IMG/VR virus record: IMGVR_UViG_3300036766_000184
Span: 1-64,000 of that record
Length of the DNA: 64,000 nucleotides
Direction: 5' to 3' (one strand)
DNA from: a virus
The position numbers and the translations under genes are program-made. Under the pieces are notes generated by a model that was given only the letters and a program-made list of their open reading frames with translations, did no database searches and was not told the origin of the DNA. This document shows, one piece after another, positions 7,267 to 16,089 of the stretch (its first letter is position 1; each line of letters begins with the position of its first letter).

Positions 7267-7380
7267 GTGAAACCCAAGCCCCCGAAGCCCGAGCCAACGC
7301 CCCGCCCCGAGAACCACGGGAAGTTGTGTCAGTGTATCGGGTGCCGATCGGCGCGCACTGCCCGGCCGGGCAAGAAGTGA
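7267..7380 (+). CDS. small Pro-rich CxCxxC protein
   Basis: 37 residues from GTG 7267, which overlaps the stop of a preceding seven-codon frame. Pro/Lys-rich first half, then C-Q-C-I-G-C-R. The dispersed palindrome at 7359-7372 encodes its last residues and its TGA overlaps the next GTG at 7377. Confidence 0.4.
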   Translation: MKPKPPKPEPTPRPENHGKLCQCIGCRSARTARPGKK

Positions 7381-7601
7381 AGGTCGAACTCTGGGACCGC
7401 GACGGCGTGCCGCTCCGGTACGCGAATCTTCCGATCGAGCGCGGTGAGAGAGTCGTGAAGATCCCGATCCGTTCACGCCTCACCGCGAGCGCGTTCGACA
7501 GCGGCGACGCCATCCCTGACCACGCCCCATTCCACGACGCGACCTACCTCCGCGTCAACCCCGGACGGGCCGGCGTGCCGATTTTCCGGGAACAGGTGTG
7601 A
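7377..7601 (+). CDS. small beta-rich protein ending PIFREQV
   Basis: 74 residues from GTG 7377 (GTGA overlap); an upstream in-frame GTG at 7326 is possible but would overlap the preceding gene. Alternating hydrophobic strands (V-E-L-W-D-R-D-G-V-P-L-R-Y, V-V-K-I-P-I-R) suggest a small beta sandwich. Its last codons (7577-7595) recur with three mismatches at 8837-8855, beyond the tnpB gene, as if the gene end had been duplicated when the TnpB unit arrived. Confidence 0.5.
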   Translation: MKVELWDRDGVPLRYANLPIERGERVVKIPIRSRLTASAFDSGDAIPDHAPFHDATYLRVNPGRAGVPIFREQV

Positions 7602-7626
7602 GCGGCCCCCTACGTCGAGATCTTGA

Positions 7627-8829
7627 GTGCTGATCCACCGCGGCTTCCGCTACCGCATCTACCCGACCCCCGAGCAAGCCGAGCGCTTGCGCCAGTGGGA
7701 AGGGTCGCTACGAGTGCTCTGGAACCTCGCCCACGAGCAGCGCCTTGCGTACCTGCACCGACACGTCAAGATGCCGTCGGCCTTCGACCAGATCAACGAG
7801 TTGACGGCCCTCCGTGCCGACGTGTCGTGGATCGCGGATGTGCCTCGGGATGTGACCGCGCAACTCCTGGTGGACCTCGACGCGGCATGGCAACGGTGTT
7901 TCTCGAAGCTGGCGCGGCGCCCCCGCTGGAAGAAGAAGGGGCGTGACGTGGTAAATATCACCGGGCCGAGATCGGCTAGGTTCCGACTGACCGCCGACGG
8001 CCTTGTATTTCCGAAGCTCGGCGAGATCCGTGCCGCCCTGCACCGACCGATCCGGGGCACCCCGAAACGCTGCACGATCAGTCGAGAGGTCGATCAATGG
8101 TTCGTGTCGATTCTGTGCGAGCAGGACGTGCCCGACCCTGAGATCCGTACCGGCCCGATCGTGGCCATCGACTGCGGGATCACCAACCTGCTCGCCGACT
8201 CGGACGGCGTGCTGACGCCGAATCAGAAACACCTGGAGCAGTCGCTCACGAAGCTGCGACGAGCCCAGCGGGTCGTGGCCCGCCGTGAGAAGGGGTCCCG
8301 TCGTCGCGAGCGTGCAAAGATCCGGGTCGCCAAGATCCACCGGAAGATCCGCCGTCAGCGGGCGCACGTCCTGCACGAACTCTCGTCCCGCTACGCCAAG
8401 AGCCACGGCGTGGTCGTGGTCGAGAACCTGAACATCGCGGGCATGGTCAAGAGCGGGCTCGGCCGGCACATCGCCGGAGCTGGTTGGGGCATCTTCTGCA
8501 CGATGCTCCGCTATAAGCTGGAGGCCACGGGCGGCACGCTCGTTGAAGTCCCCGCCGCCTACTCAAGCCAAGCCTGCGCTCAGTGCGGCGTGGCCGATGC
8601 GGCGAGTCGTCGCGGTGAACAGTTCCGCTGCGTCGCCTGCGGGCATGAAGACCACGCGGACTTGAACGCCGCCAAAGTTCTTCTCAGCCGTCGAAGCGAC
8701 GGTGGTGCTGGCCGTGGAGGCTACGCTGAAGTAAAGCGTCCTGCGAAACGGCAACTTCGCGTCGTAAGGCGCGGACGCTCGACTCAGGGTCTGGGGCCAC
8801 TGCAAAGCCACAGACTTCAGGCCGTGTGA
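7627..8829 (+). CDS. tnpB: TnpB, RNA-guided RuvC-type nuclease
   Basis: 400 residues, GTG start at 7627 (the N-terminus F-R-Y-R-I-Y-P-T-P-E-Q is the usual OrfB opening). The RuvC triad is intact: D182 in I-V-A-I-D-C-G-I-T-N-L, E266 in V-V-V-V-E-N-L and D345 in D-H-A-D-L-N-A-A-K. The C-terminal zinc finger is C317/C320/C335/C338. TnpB proteins of the IS200/IS605 group cut DNA guided by an RNA from the element's 3' end and help element retention. No tnpA lies nearby, so this is a stand-alone copy. It sits 19-25 bp from its neighbours, directly ahead of the terminase gene. Confidence 0.9.
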   Translation: MLIHRGFRYRIYPTPEQAERLRQWEGSLRVLWNLAHEQRLAYLHRHVKMPSAFDQINELTALRADVSWIADVPRDVTAQLLVDLDAAWQRCFSKLARRPRWKKKGRDVVNITGPRSARFRLTADGLVFPKLGEIRAALHRPIRGTPKRCTISREVDQWFVSILCEQDVPDPEIRTGPIVAIDCGITNLLADSDGVLTPNQKHLEQSLTKLRRAQRVVARREKGSRRRERAKIRVAKIHRKIRRQRAHVLHELSSRYAKSHGVVVVENLNIAGMVKSGLGRHIAGAGWGIFCTMLRYKLEATGGTLVEVPAAYSSQACAQCGVADAASRRGEQFRCVACGHEDHADLNAAKVLLSRRSDGGAGRGGYAEVKRPAKRQLRVVRRGRSTQGLGPLQSHRLQAV

Positions 8830-8835
8830 TGTTTA
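8688..8835 (+). ncRNA. candidate TnpB guide RNA (omega RNA) region
   Basis: TnpB guide RNAs normally overlap the 3' end of the gene. Here the last 140 bases hold dense local stems: CCGTCG/CGACGG (8688-8702), ACGCT/AGCGT, GCGAA/TTCGC nested in CGTCC/GGACG, and GTCTG/CAGAC. The exact 3' limit and guide start cannot be read from sequence alone. Confidence 0.35.
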
Positions 8836-8867
8836 CGCCGATCTTCCAGGAGCAGCTCTAGCCCGCC

Positions 8868-10523
8868 ATGGCGGTGACCGTCAACGCTCCAAAGGTCGAG
8901 CCCCAGGTGCCGGACGGGGCGAGTGTGTACGCGCCGAGTCCGACCGCCGAGGAGTTCATTCACGCCTGCGCGTCCGGGCCGATCTCCGAATTTCGCGTGC
9001 TGTCTTTAACATCCAGTCGAGGTGAAGGGAAGACAACCGCCGCGATCTACGCCCTCTTCTGTCTCGGTCAGCGTCTCGCCCAAGATGGTCTGTCAGGTCG
9101 CCTTCCGCTCCGCGTCGCCGTCGTGAGAGATACGTTCCTGAACATCCAGAGGACCACGATCGCCTCCCTCCGCAAACAAGCCTCTAAGGGTTTACCGATC
9201 GAGTTTATCGCTGGTGGTGAGCAGGCATTGATGGGGCCGTACCTCCACCTGTTCTTCTTCGGCATGGACAGGCGCGCGGACGTGGACAAGCTCCAGGGCT
9301 TCGAGGCGGCTGCGCTGTGGCTCGAAGAGGTGGCTCCCGGCGCCGAGTTGGATGTTGGCATTCCAGCCGAGACGTTCGGCATCGGGGCCACCTCTCTCCG
9401 CCAAGAGGGTGTCCCGCATCGCATCCTGATGACGATGAACCCACCCGACTCTGACCATTGGAGCCTCAACGTCGATCAAGTACTCGCCGAGAAGGGGCTC
9501 GACCATCTCGTCTTCCGGCGCTTCGAGATGCCACCAGGGGAACGCAGCACCCACTTCAATCACATGGCGACCCGCGCGGCGAAGGACGGGAGGCTGCGCG
9601 AGGCCGCCATGTGGCGGGAGGCGGCTGATGACTTCGACCGATACCGCTCGCTCAACGAAGCATTCTTAGAGTCGATCGGTCGGCACGATCTCGTCTCACG
9701 GATGGTCCACGGCAAGGTCGGCGGTGTCCAGATGGGCGAGGCCGTCATCTCAACCTTTGAGCGCGATCTACACCTGACTGAGCCGGGCGAACGATTGATC
9801 GCGCTGCCGAGTGCTCAATTACTCAGGGCTTGGGACGGCGGCATGACGCCAAGCACCGTCTGGATTCAAGAGACGGCCGCCGGGAACATCGACGTGCTCG
9901 GCTCGCGCACCTCGATCAACCTCGCGATGAGCCAGCACATCCTCAATGAGGTCATTCCCTTTCAGGAGAAGTTCAAGCTCTACCCGAAGCGCGGCACGGA
10001 TGCCTTCGGGAAAGGCCAGCGGATGGGATGGGACTTCCGGGACGTGGGCGATCCCGCACTGTTCCAGGGTGACATGGTGAACAACGCAGAGATCAGCGCC
10101 GGGACCGCCATCGAGAACCTACTCAATACGATCTTCGAGCCGGGCCCGATCGAATGGGCATGGCGACGAGACGCGGGCAACCTCGCATTCGAGCGCGCCG
10201 CGATGGGACACGCGAAACTCGGGGTGATGAGTTCCGACGGCCGCCCACGATCTAGGCCGCGGCTGATTCGTATCCAGCACGACCAGAACGACATTCTCAT
10301 CAAGGGCGCGGCGGGCAGATTTCATTATGTGGTCAACATGGCGACGGGGCGAATCGACCCGAATATCAAAACAGCTAAAAGAGCCTCGGGCCTCTTCGCC
10401 CAGCCGATCGACGCCTTGCTCTACTACCTCGCGATGCGCTTCCCCGCCCACGAGTGGATGAAGAAGCAGCCGCGCCCGCCGGGCACCCCGGAGCAGCCGC
10501 CGCGGGACTGGTCGGGGGTTTGA
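8868..10523 (+). CDS. terL: terminase large subunit
   Basis: 551 residues. The DNA-packaging motor ATPase/nuclease at the portal. Walker A S-S-R-G-E-G-K-T-T at 49-57; Walker B A-L-W-L-E-E at 149-154; a coupling motif near T-M-N-P-P (about 190). The C-terminal half, from about 310 (L-L-R-A-W-D-G-G), fits the RNase H-like nuclease that cuts concatemers. Length is usual for the family. No small terminase subunit was recognised. A ten-residue minicistron (8829-8861, M-F-T-P-I-F-Q-E-Q-L) lies between tnpB and this gene, and the spacing from aggag to ATG is long, so initiation may depend on coupling. Confidence 0.85.
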   Translation: MAVTVNAPKVEPQVPDGASVYAPSPTAEEFIHACASGPISEFRVLSLTSSRGEGKTTAAIYALFCLGQRLAQDGLSGRLPLRVAVVRDTFLNIQRTTIASLRKQASKGLPIEFIAGGEQALMGPYLHLFFFGMDRRADVDKLQGFEAAALWLEEVAPGAELDVGIPAETFGIGATSLRQEGVPHRILMTMNPPDSDHWSLNVDQVLAEKGLDHLVFRRFEMPPGERSTHFNHMATRAAKDGRLREAAMWREAADDFDRYRSLNEAFLESIGRHDLVSRMVHGKVGGVQMGEAVISTFERDLHLTEPGERLIALPSAQLLRAWDGGMTPSTVWIQETAAGNIDVLGSRTSINLAMSQHILNEVIPFQEKFKLYPKRGTDAFGKGQRMGWDFRDVGDPALFQGDMVNNAEISAGTAIENLLNTIFEPGPIEWAWRRDAGNLAFERAAMGHAKLGVMSSDGRPRSRPRLIRIQHDQNDILIKGAAGRFHYVVNMATGRIDPNIKTAKRASGLFAQPIDALLYYLAMRFPAHEWMKKQPRPPGTPEQPPRDWSGV

Positions 10524-10852
10524 TGTCGGGCGAGCAGCGGGTCGCCGCCCTCGACCCCGAGGACGGCATCCACCTGGTGACCCACGAGGGCACACTGATC
10601 CTGCACGGGGTCGGGGCCAGCCAGCCGGTCATCGGGGCGCTCATCGTCGCGGCGTCGATGGACCCGCAGGGATCGGGCCGGCGACAAGCGTCGTTCGGAT
10701 TGCGCGGCGACATCATCGCGACCCTTGAGGCGCTTGGCTATTTTCTGGCGAACAATCGAGCCGCCTGCGACATAGTGCAGGGGGTGATCGCCATCCATAC
10801 CAGCGGCACGCTGTCCGGCGACCCACCGGCACCACAGGAGGGGCCTACATGA
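10523..10852 (+). CDS. hypothetical protein behind terminase
   Basis: 109 residues, ATG 10523 overlapping the terminase stop (TGATG). Strand-rich N-terminus (G-I-H-L-V-T-H-E-G-T-L-I-L-H-G), then a helical A-T-L-E-A-L-G-Y-F-L segment. No family recognised. Couples to the next gene by ATGA at 10849. Confidence 0.6.
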   Translation: MSGEQRVAALDPEDGIHLVTHEGTLILHGVGASQPVIGALIVAASMDPQGSGRRQASFGLRGDIIATLEALGYFLANNRAACDIVQGVIAIHTSGTLSGDPPAPQEGPT

Positions 10853-11208
10853 CGCATCGAGTCACGGTTTTCGCGCTGGCCGTCATGCTGGCGCTCGTAC
10901 TGCTCGTGGCCCCGACCTCGGAGGCCCACAACGTCGCCAAGGGATCGAATTTCTCCTGCACCTCCACCGCCCAACAGGTCGTCGCCCCTTCCAGCACGAC
11001 CGTCGCCCTGTCGATCTTCAACAACGCGGCCTCCGGGGGCACGGTGATCTACTTCTCGGACAATAGTGAAGTCACGCTGACCTCCAGCACAGGCTTCCCA
11101 CTCCCTGGTCAGGCGGCGTTCTTTTTCACTCCGGGCTATACGGGGGCGATCTGGTGCATCACGGCCTCGGGGACGGCGGACCTGCGCTACCTCAAGGAAG
11201 CCAAGTAG
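10849..11208 (+). CDS. exported small beta-sandwich protein, possible virion decoration
   Basis: 119 residues. Clear signal peptide (basic start, A-L-A-V-M-L-A-L-V-L-L-V core, cleavage near S-E-A-H). The mature part reads like phage decoration or fibre-head domains: V-A-P-S-S-T-T-V-A-L-S-I-F-N-N-A, then G-F-P-L-P-G-Q-A-A-F-F. A signal peptide on such a protein is unusual because virion parts normally assemble in the cytoplasm. First of four exported proteins in a row. Confidence 0.6.
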   Translation: MTHRVTVFALAVMLALVLLVAPTSEAHNVAKGSNFSCTSTAQQVVAPSSTTVALSIFNNAASGGTVIYFSDNSEVTLTSSTGFPLPGQAAFFFTPGYTGAIWCITASGTADLRYLKEAK

Positions 11209-11210
11209 CC

Positions 11211-13388
11211 ATGCGCTGGCTGCGCGCGTTCCTCATCCTCGCGCTCTTGCTCATCACCTTGCCTGGGCGGGCAGTGGCGGCGGATGGGGCCTATCCGACG
11301 GCGGGCGGGACGACTATCACGGCCAACGACTGCGGGAGCTTGGTCGCCAACGGGATCAGCGCGGCTGGCATCCTGGCCTGTGCGGCGGCTGGTGCGGGTG
11401 TCGTGACCTCCATCACGGGGACGGCGGATCAGGTCACTGTGGGCGGCACGGCGGCGGTGCCGGTCCTCTCACTGCCGAATCCGATCGTGCGGAACGTGAC
11501 CGGCAACGTGAGCGGCAGCTCTGGCTCCACGACGGGCAACGCGGCCACGGCCACCGCCCTCGCCGCCGACGGCGCGAATTGCTCGGCGGGGTCGTTCCCG
11601 CTCGGCGTCGATGCGAGCGGCGCTGCGCAAAACTGCACCGCCCTGCCGACCACCATCACGGGCACCGCGAACGAAATCACCGTGTCGGCCTCGACCGGCC
11701 CCATCACGTTCTCGATCCCCTCCGCGCTGACCTTCACGGGCAAGACGATCACGGGCGGCACGTTCGCGTCGCCGACGTTCTCGGGGACGGCGGCGGGTAC
11801 CTACACCCTCGGCGGGACGCCTTCGATCGCGTACACGGCGCTCACCGGGATGGGCACTGGTGTCGCGACGTTCCTTGCCACGCCGTCGAGCGCGAATCTT
11901 CTCGCCGCGCTCACCGACGAAACAGGAACCGGCGCCGCCGTCTTCGGCACCAGTCCGACGATTGCCGCGCCCGTGCTGTCCGGGACGACGACGGGAACGT
12001 ACACGCTCGGCGGTACACCGACGATCACGAACCCGACGATCAACGCGGCGACCTTCGCCGGGACGTTCGCGGGCACGCCCACGATTTCCGGCGCGTGGAC
12101 GTGGAGCGTCGCGCAGACGATGCCGGGGCTGACGCTCACCGGGAGCGGGGCGGGCTATGCCTCGCTGGCCGACTCCAGCGGCAACTACGCCTGGATCGCC
12201 ACCGGCGCCGGGATTAACTCGTGCCCGGACGCGGGCTCGACGGACACCTACGCGTGCAGCATCACGGACGGCACGCACTCGCTCCAGGTGTACGTGACAG
12301 GGATGCCGTATCGCTTCAAGGCGGCCACGCTGAACACCGGCACCGCGTCGATCAACTTCAATTCGTTGGGCGCGAAGACCATCGTCAAGGTGCTCGGCGG
12401 CATCACGACGGCGCTCGTGACGGGCGACATTCTCGCGGGGCAATGGGTCGAGCTGATCTACGACGGCACGAACATGCAGATGACCTCGCAGAGCGCGCTG
12501 ATGCCGCAACCCGCGCAGGGCGGCACCGGCTCCGCGAACACCGCGACCGCAGGCCGCCATCTGATCGGCGACGGGACGAACTTCATCACCGCTTCGGGGG
12601 TCGAGGAATACTGCCTGGACGCGGTGGGGACCGACACCTACGCCTGCAATCTCTCGCCCGCGATCACGGCGTACATCACGGGCGCGCGGTACGCGGTGAA
12701 GGTCGGGACGCTGAACACGGGCGCGGCCACGATCAACCTGAACGGGCTCGGGGCAAAGTCAATCGTCAAGGTATGCGGCGGGGTGACGACCGCGCTCGTG
12801 ACCGGCGACATTCTGGCCGGGCAAGTGATCGACCTCGCATATGACGGCACGAATATGCAGCTGCAATCGACGATTGCCAGCGGGTTGTGTACCGCACTCA
12901 CGGGCGACGTGACGACCGCCGCTGGGGGTGTGGTGACGACGATTGCGGCGAACGCGGTCACGTCGCCGAAAATGGCCGTCGCGAACACCTACTGGGTGTG
13001 CGACATGATGATCGGCGGGACGGATGAGGCAGTGCTCACGGATGCCAACATCGGGCCGCAGAACAATGCGTGCACAGCTCCGGCGGCGATTACGGTGGTG
13101 GAGGTGCGGGTGATCGCCGACGGTGGCACGCCTAGCGCGCTGCCACGTAATACGACCGTTGGACTCTCGTCTACAAACTTCCTGAGTGGCGCGCTCGCGA
13201 CGGGCGCCTCGGGCGTCGTGGCGTGCTCGAACACGGGCGGCACCACGAGCATCTACGGGACGACGACGTGTACGAATACGCTCACCTCCACGACGCTGGC
13301 GGCAGGGGCGCGGGTCGGCATCGTGTCGGGCACAGCGGGCGGCGTGGCGAAGCAGCTCACGGTGACGGTCATTGGCACACGGAATTAG
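11211..13388 (+). CDS. exported fibre/adhesin-like repeat protein
   Basis: 725 residues; ATG 11211 gives a signal peptide (A-F-L-I-L-A-L-L-L-I-T-L-P-G-R-A-V-A-A). The body is Gly/Thr/Ala-rich with tail-fibre repeats (T-G-T-Y-T-L-G-G-T-P-x-I twice). Two copies of a roughly 90-residue fibre module (about 338-430 and 468-555) share A-T-L-N-T-G-x-A-x-I-N and G-D-I-L-A-G-Q. Expected role is receptor contact, either on the virion or displayed on the infected cell. A one-mismatch dispersed palindrome falls in the signal peptide (11259-11274). Confidence 0.65.
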   Translation: MRWLRAFLILALLLITLPGRAVAADGAYPTAGGTTITANDCGSLVANGISAAGILACAAAGAGVVTSITGTADQVTVGGTAAVPVLSLPNPIVRNVTGNVSGSSGSTTGNAATATALAADGANCSAGSFPLGVDASGAAQNCTALPTTITGTANEITVSASTGPITFSIPSALTFTGKTITGGTFASPTFSGTAAGTYTLGGTPSIAYTALTGMGTGVATFLATPSSANLLAALTDETGTGAAVFGTSPTIAAPVLSGTTTGTYTLGGTPTITNPTINAATFAGTFAGTPTISGAWTWSVAQTMPGLTLTGSGAGYASLADSSGNYAWIATGAGINSCPDAGSTDTYACSITDGTHSLQVYVTGMPYRFKAATLNTGTASINFNSLGAKTIVKVLGGITTALVTGDILAGQWVELIYDGTNMQMTSQSALMPQPAQGGTGSANTATAGRHLIGDGTNFITASGVEEYCLDAVGTDTYACNLSPAITAYITGARYAVKVGTLNTGAATINLNGLGAKSIVKVCGGVTTALVTGDILAGQVIDLAYDGTNMQLQSTIASGLCTALTGDVTTAAGGVVTTIAANAVTSPKMAVANTYWVCDMMIGGTDEAVLTDANIGPQNNACTAPAAITVVEVRVIADGGTPSALPRNTTVGLSSTNFLSGALATGASGVVACSNTGGTTSIYGTTTCTNTLTSTTLAAGARVGIVSGTAGGVAKQLTVTVIGTRN

Positions 13389-13425
13389 CCGCGTGACATC
13401 TCGGGCGTCTGGACGGAGCGCGGGT

Positions 13426-14166
13426 ATGATGCGTCTCGTCGTCGCGCTCGCGTTCCTGCTGATCGCTTCGCCCGCATGGGGCGCGGCGGCGTTTGTGCAG
13501 GCGAAAGCCTCGCAGCTTGCCACCGGGAACCCGCCGACCATCGACGTCACGCTGAACGCCTCCGTGGGGAGCGGAAACGGGCTCTGCGGCATGGTGACGC
13601 ACGGCGCCACTGATACCGCCGTCACCGTGAGCGACGACAAGGGGAATACCTACACCATCGTCCGCGATCTCGGGAGCGCGATCCGCGCCACTACGTTCTA
13701 CCTCACGAACATCACCAACGCCCCCACCACCATCACGGCGACGCCGAACGATAGCACGCTGTACATCCAGATCGTCGTGATCGAGATGAGTGGGGTCAAA
13801 ACCTCAGCCGCGCTTGATGTCGAGACGGGGCAACTGCAATCGTCGCCGGGGACGAGCACCGACGCGATCACAAGCGGCGCCGTCACCACCGCCGAAAACG
13901 GGGAATTCGTCTGTGGGTTTTCCGCCGTGACCGACAACCTACAGAGTAATACCTACACGGCGGGCACGAACTTCACCGAACGGGCTGAAGGCGGCAACGG
14001 GTCGTCAGGCGTTGATGCGGTGGGGGAATCGCTCGTGCAAACCTCAGCTGGGAGCATCGCGGCGACGTTTACGCAATCAACGACAAATAGTACGGCGACG
14101 TTCATCATGACGTTCAAGGCGGCGGCAGCGGCGTCATCTATCCGCCACAAGTCGAGTCAGCAATGA
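13426..14166 (+). CDS. exported beta-rich hypothetical protein
   Basis: 246 residues. Start taken at ATG 13426 (alternatives GTG 13393 and ATG 13429) because it places the hydrophobic signal core (V-V-A-L-A-F-L-L-I-A) at the N-terminus with cleavage near A-W-G-A. The mature chain is Thr/Ser-rich beta structure (V-T-V-S-D-D-K-G-N-T-Y, then T-F-T-Q-S-T-T-N-S-T-A-T-F) resembling bacterial Ig-like or lectin folds. Probable surface-binding protein. Coupled to the next gene by ATGA at 14163. Confidence 0.6.
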   Translation: MMRLVVALAFLLIASPAWGAAAFVQAKASQLATGNPPTIDVTLNASVGSGNGLCGMVTHGATDTAVTVSDDKGNTYTIVRDLGSAIRATTFYLTNITNAPTTITATPNDSTLYIQIVVIEMSGVKTSAALDVETGQLQSSPGTSTDAITSGAVTTAENGEFVCGFSAVTDNLQSNTYTAGTNFTERAEGGNGSSGVDAVGESLVQTSAGSIAATFTQSTTNSTATFIMTFKAAAAASSIRHKSSQQ

Positions 14167-15785
14167 TGCAGCGCCTTGAACTCGCGCTCTACTACACTGC
14201 GCTCGTCGCGTGCGGAATCGTCATGCTGCTCATTCTCGTGCTCGGGTTCGGGACACCGCGTGCGCATGCGGAAGAGGCTACGATCGCGGACGGGCTCACA
14301 AAAAGCGATTGGCTGCAAGCGGGCGTTAATAACAACGTCGAGTACTCGACCGCGCTGACGAACACCTTCACCACCAATGGCACGACCACGGTGACGGTTG
14401 CGCACCCCTCCCACGGGAAGAGCGTCACGAATAAGTTCACGATCGAGTCAGGTCCCACGATCGACGGTCTCGACATGAACGGGGCGTGGACCATCGCCAG
14501 CGTTCCGAATAGCAACAGCTACACCTTCACGCACACCGGCACGGCGAGCGGGAGCACCGCGACGACGGGCACCGCGGTGTCTACGTTCGGCGCGGCGGCT
14601 GACGACGGGAAACTGCGGTTTCTCTGCTTGATGAGCCACGCCAACTACGACGATCCGATCAAGTTTCCGGGCACGCCGGGCGCCGCGCACCTTCACCACT
14701 ATTTTGGAAATCGTTCAGCCAACTACGCTTCGACGTATCCGCTCTTACGGGCGTCAGGCGATGGCACCTGCGACGGGGGGCCGCTCAATCGCACAGCGTA
14801 TTGGTTCCCCGCGCTGCTCACGCAAAGCGGCACCAAGATGCTGTATCCGCAGGATGCACAGTGGTACTACGTCAATAACCAGCGGCGCAATTTGATTGAG
14901 TACACGAGCCCGGCGTGCCCGAGTGGATCGCTCGCGTGCCCACAGCTTCCCGTGCGCCGTTTGCAGCGCGGACAGAAGGCTATTTTTGGATTCGATCCAA
15001 GCACGGGCGCCTTCCCCGCAGTCTATGCGAGCGCGACGATGTTGGACTCGTTGTGGACGTGCCAAGACACCAGCGGCAACCAACAGGGCGGCGCGTATCG
15101 GTATCTTCACCATCGCAGCAACGCGTCCCTCGGCTTGTCGAGTAACGTCAGTTGCCCATCAGCGGGGAAGGTTGTCGCGCGGGCGGATGCGCCATCATGC
15201 TGGAACGGGGAACTCGATCACGCGGACCACTACAGCCATTTTACGCAACCGTCGCAAGACGGGTACAGCAACCTCGTGTGTCCCGCAACGCACCCCTATA
15301 GTCACGCCACGTTCACGATCATCCTCACGTGGAACTACACAGGAGGATTTTCGCAGATACAAAACTGGTGGCTGTCGTCTGACCGCCACCATGCGGACTA
15401 CGAGGCGGGGCAATCGTTTCATTGGGACATGCTGTTCGCGTGGAACGATGCCGTCATGGATTTCTGGGCGTCGAATATTTGGGGCGCATCCTCCGATCCG
15501 AATGACCCAGCCACCTACGTCTATCGGACGGCGGGCGGGGGCGGCAACGGCGCGGCGGCGTGGGTTGGTGGCAAGCACATGCGGAATACCAACTCGGGCG
15601 GCCTCGGCGTCGTCAGTATCACGCCCTGCGATTCACTCGGGATCTCCGGCTCGTGCTCGCTGAAAGACCGTACGACGCTGGGGCTCACTACGCCCTCGGA
15701 CACCGAGGTTGATATTCCATCCGCGACGGGCACCACGAAAACACTCGGCGGCAAAGCGGCCGTCGGCGGCAAAGGAGCGATGTGA
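14163..15785 (+). CDS. exported DUF1996-domain protein
   Basis: 540 residues. Signal peptide with core V-A-C-G-I-V-M-L-L-I-L-V-L and cleavage near A-H-A-E. A Thr-rich beta insert (about 50-145) precedes a DUF1996 domain: C155-x2-S-H-A-N-Y-D-D-P-I, then P-G-x-P-G-A-A-H-L-H-H-Y-F-G-N, then C-W-N-G with D-H-x-D-H-Y-S-H near 346-360, and a C-P-A-T-H-P strand. DUF1996 is mainly known from fungal and actinobacterial secreted proteins and its activity is undetermined. The conserved His/Asp set suggests metal or carbohydrate binding. It could modify or bind host surface glycans. Confidence 0.7.
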   Translation: MMQRLELALYYTALVACGIVMLLILVLGFGTPRAHAEEATIADGLTKSDWLQAGVNNNVEYSTALTNTFTTNGTTTVTVAHPSHGKSVTNKFTIESGPTIDGLDMNGAWTIASVPNSNSYTFTHTGTASGSTATTGTAVSTFGAAADDGKLRFLCLMSHANYDDPIKFPGTPGAAHLHHYFGNRSANYASTYPLLRASGDGTCDGGPLNRTAYWFPALLTQSGTKMLYPQDAQWYYVNNQRRNLIEYTSPACPSGSLACPQLPVRRLQRGQKAIFGFDPSTGAFPAVYASATMLDSLWTCQDTSGNQQGGAYRYLHHRSNASLGLSSNVSCPSAGKVVARADAPSCWNGELDHADHYSHFTQPSQDGYSNLVCPATHPYSHATFTIILTWNYTGGFSQIQNWWLSSDRHHADYEAGQSFHWDMLFAWNDAVMDFWASNIWGASSDPNDPATYVYRTAGGGGNGAAAWVGGKHMRNTNSGGLGVVSITPCDSLGISGSCSLKDRTTLGLTTPSDTEVDIPSATGTTKTLGGKAAVGGKGAM

Positions 15786-15925
15786 CGCACGACGAGCTGC
15801 TCCAGCACGCGCGTGATCGGTTCCAGGTGATCTACGCCGCGGAGTACGAGTCCGATCGAGGCGACGGTGGACGGGACGTGGGCGCCGGTGCCGGTGAAGT
15901 GACATCGAGAGGAGACCACCCATGA
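15782..15925 (+). CDS. small hypothetical protein
   Basis: 47 residues from GTG 15782, overlapping the DUF1996 stop; its TGA overlaps ATG 15922. Helical start (H-D-E-L-L-Q-H-A-R-D-R-F), Gly/Asp-rich end. Supported by the double overlap. Confidence 0.45.
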   Translation: MTHDELLQHARDRFQVIYAAEYESDRGDGGRDVGAGAGEVTSRGDHP

Positions 15926-16089
15926 GGATGACGAAGCTGCCCCGCACGATGCCGATGAAGGTCAAGATCCCGCAGTCGGAGACACTCGCAGCGAAGCTGC
16001 CGACGTTCGCCAAGAAGAAGCGCGGGTCGATGCCGCCGCAGTTCTCGGGTGCGCCCGCGACGGTCGAGCCACCGGCGCCGGGCTACTAA
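15922..16089 (+). CDS. small basic protein
   Basis: 55 residues. ATG 15922 sits 7-8 nt after gagagga. Lys-rich with a Pro-rich tail. Coupled to the next gene by TAATG. Similar small basic genes stand just ahead of portal genes in many phages, but no homologue is recognised. Confidence 0.55.
   Translation: MRMTKLPRTMPMKVKIPQSETLAAKLPTFAKKKRGSMPPQFSGAPATVEPPAPGY

Noticed and set aside
11469-12560. 363-codon minus-strand frame
   Set aside because: Arg-rich shadow of the fibre repeat gene.
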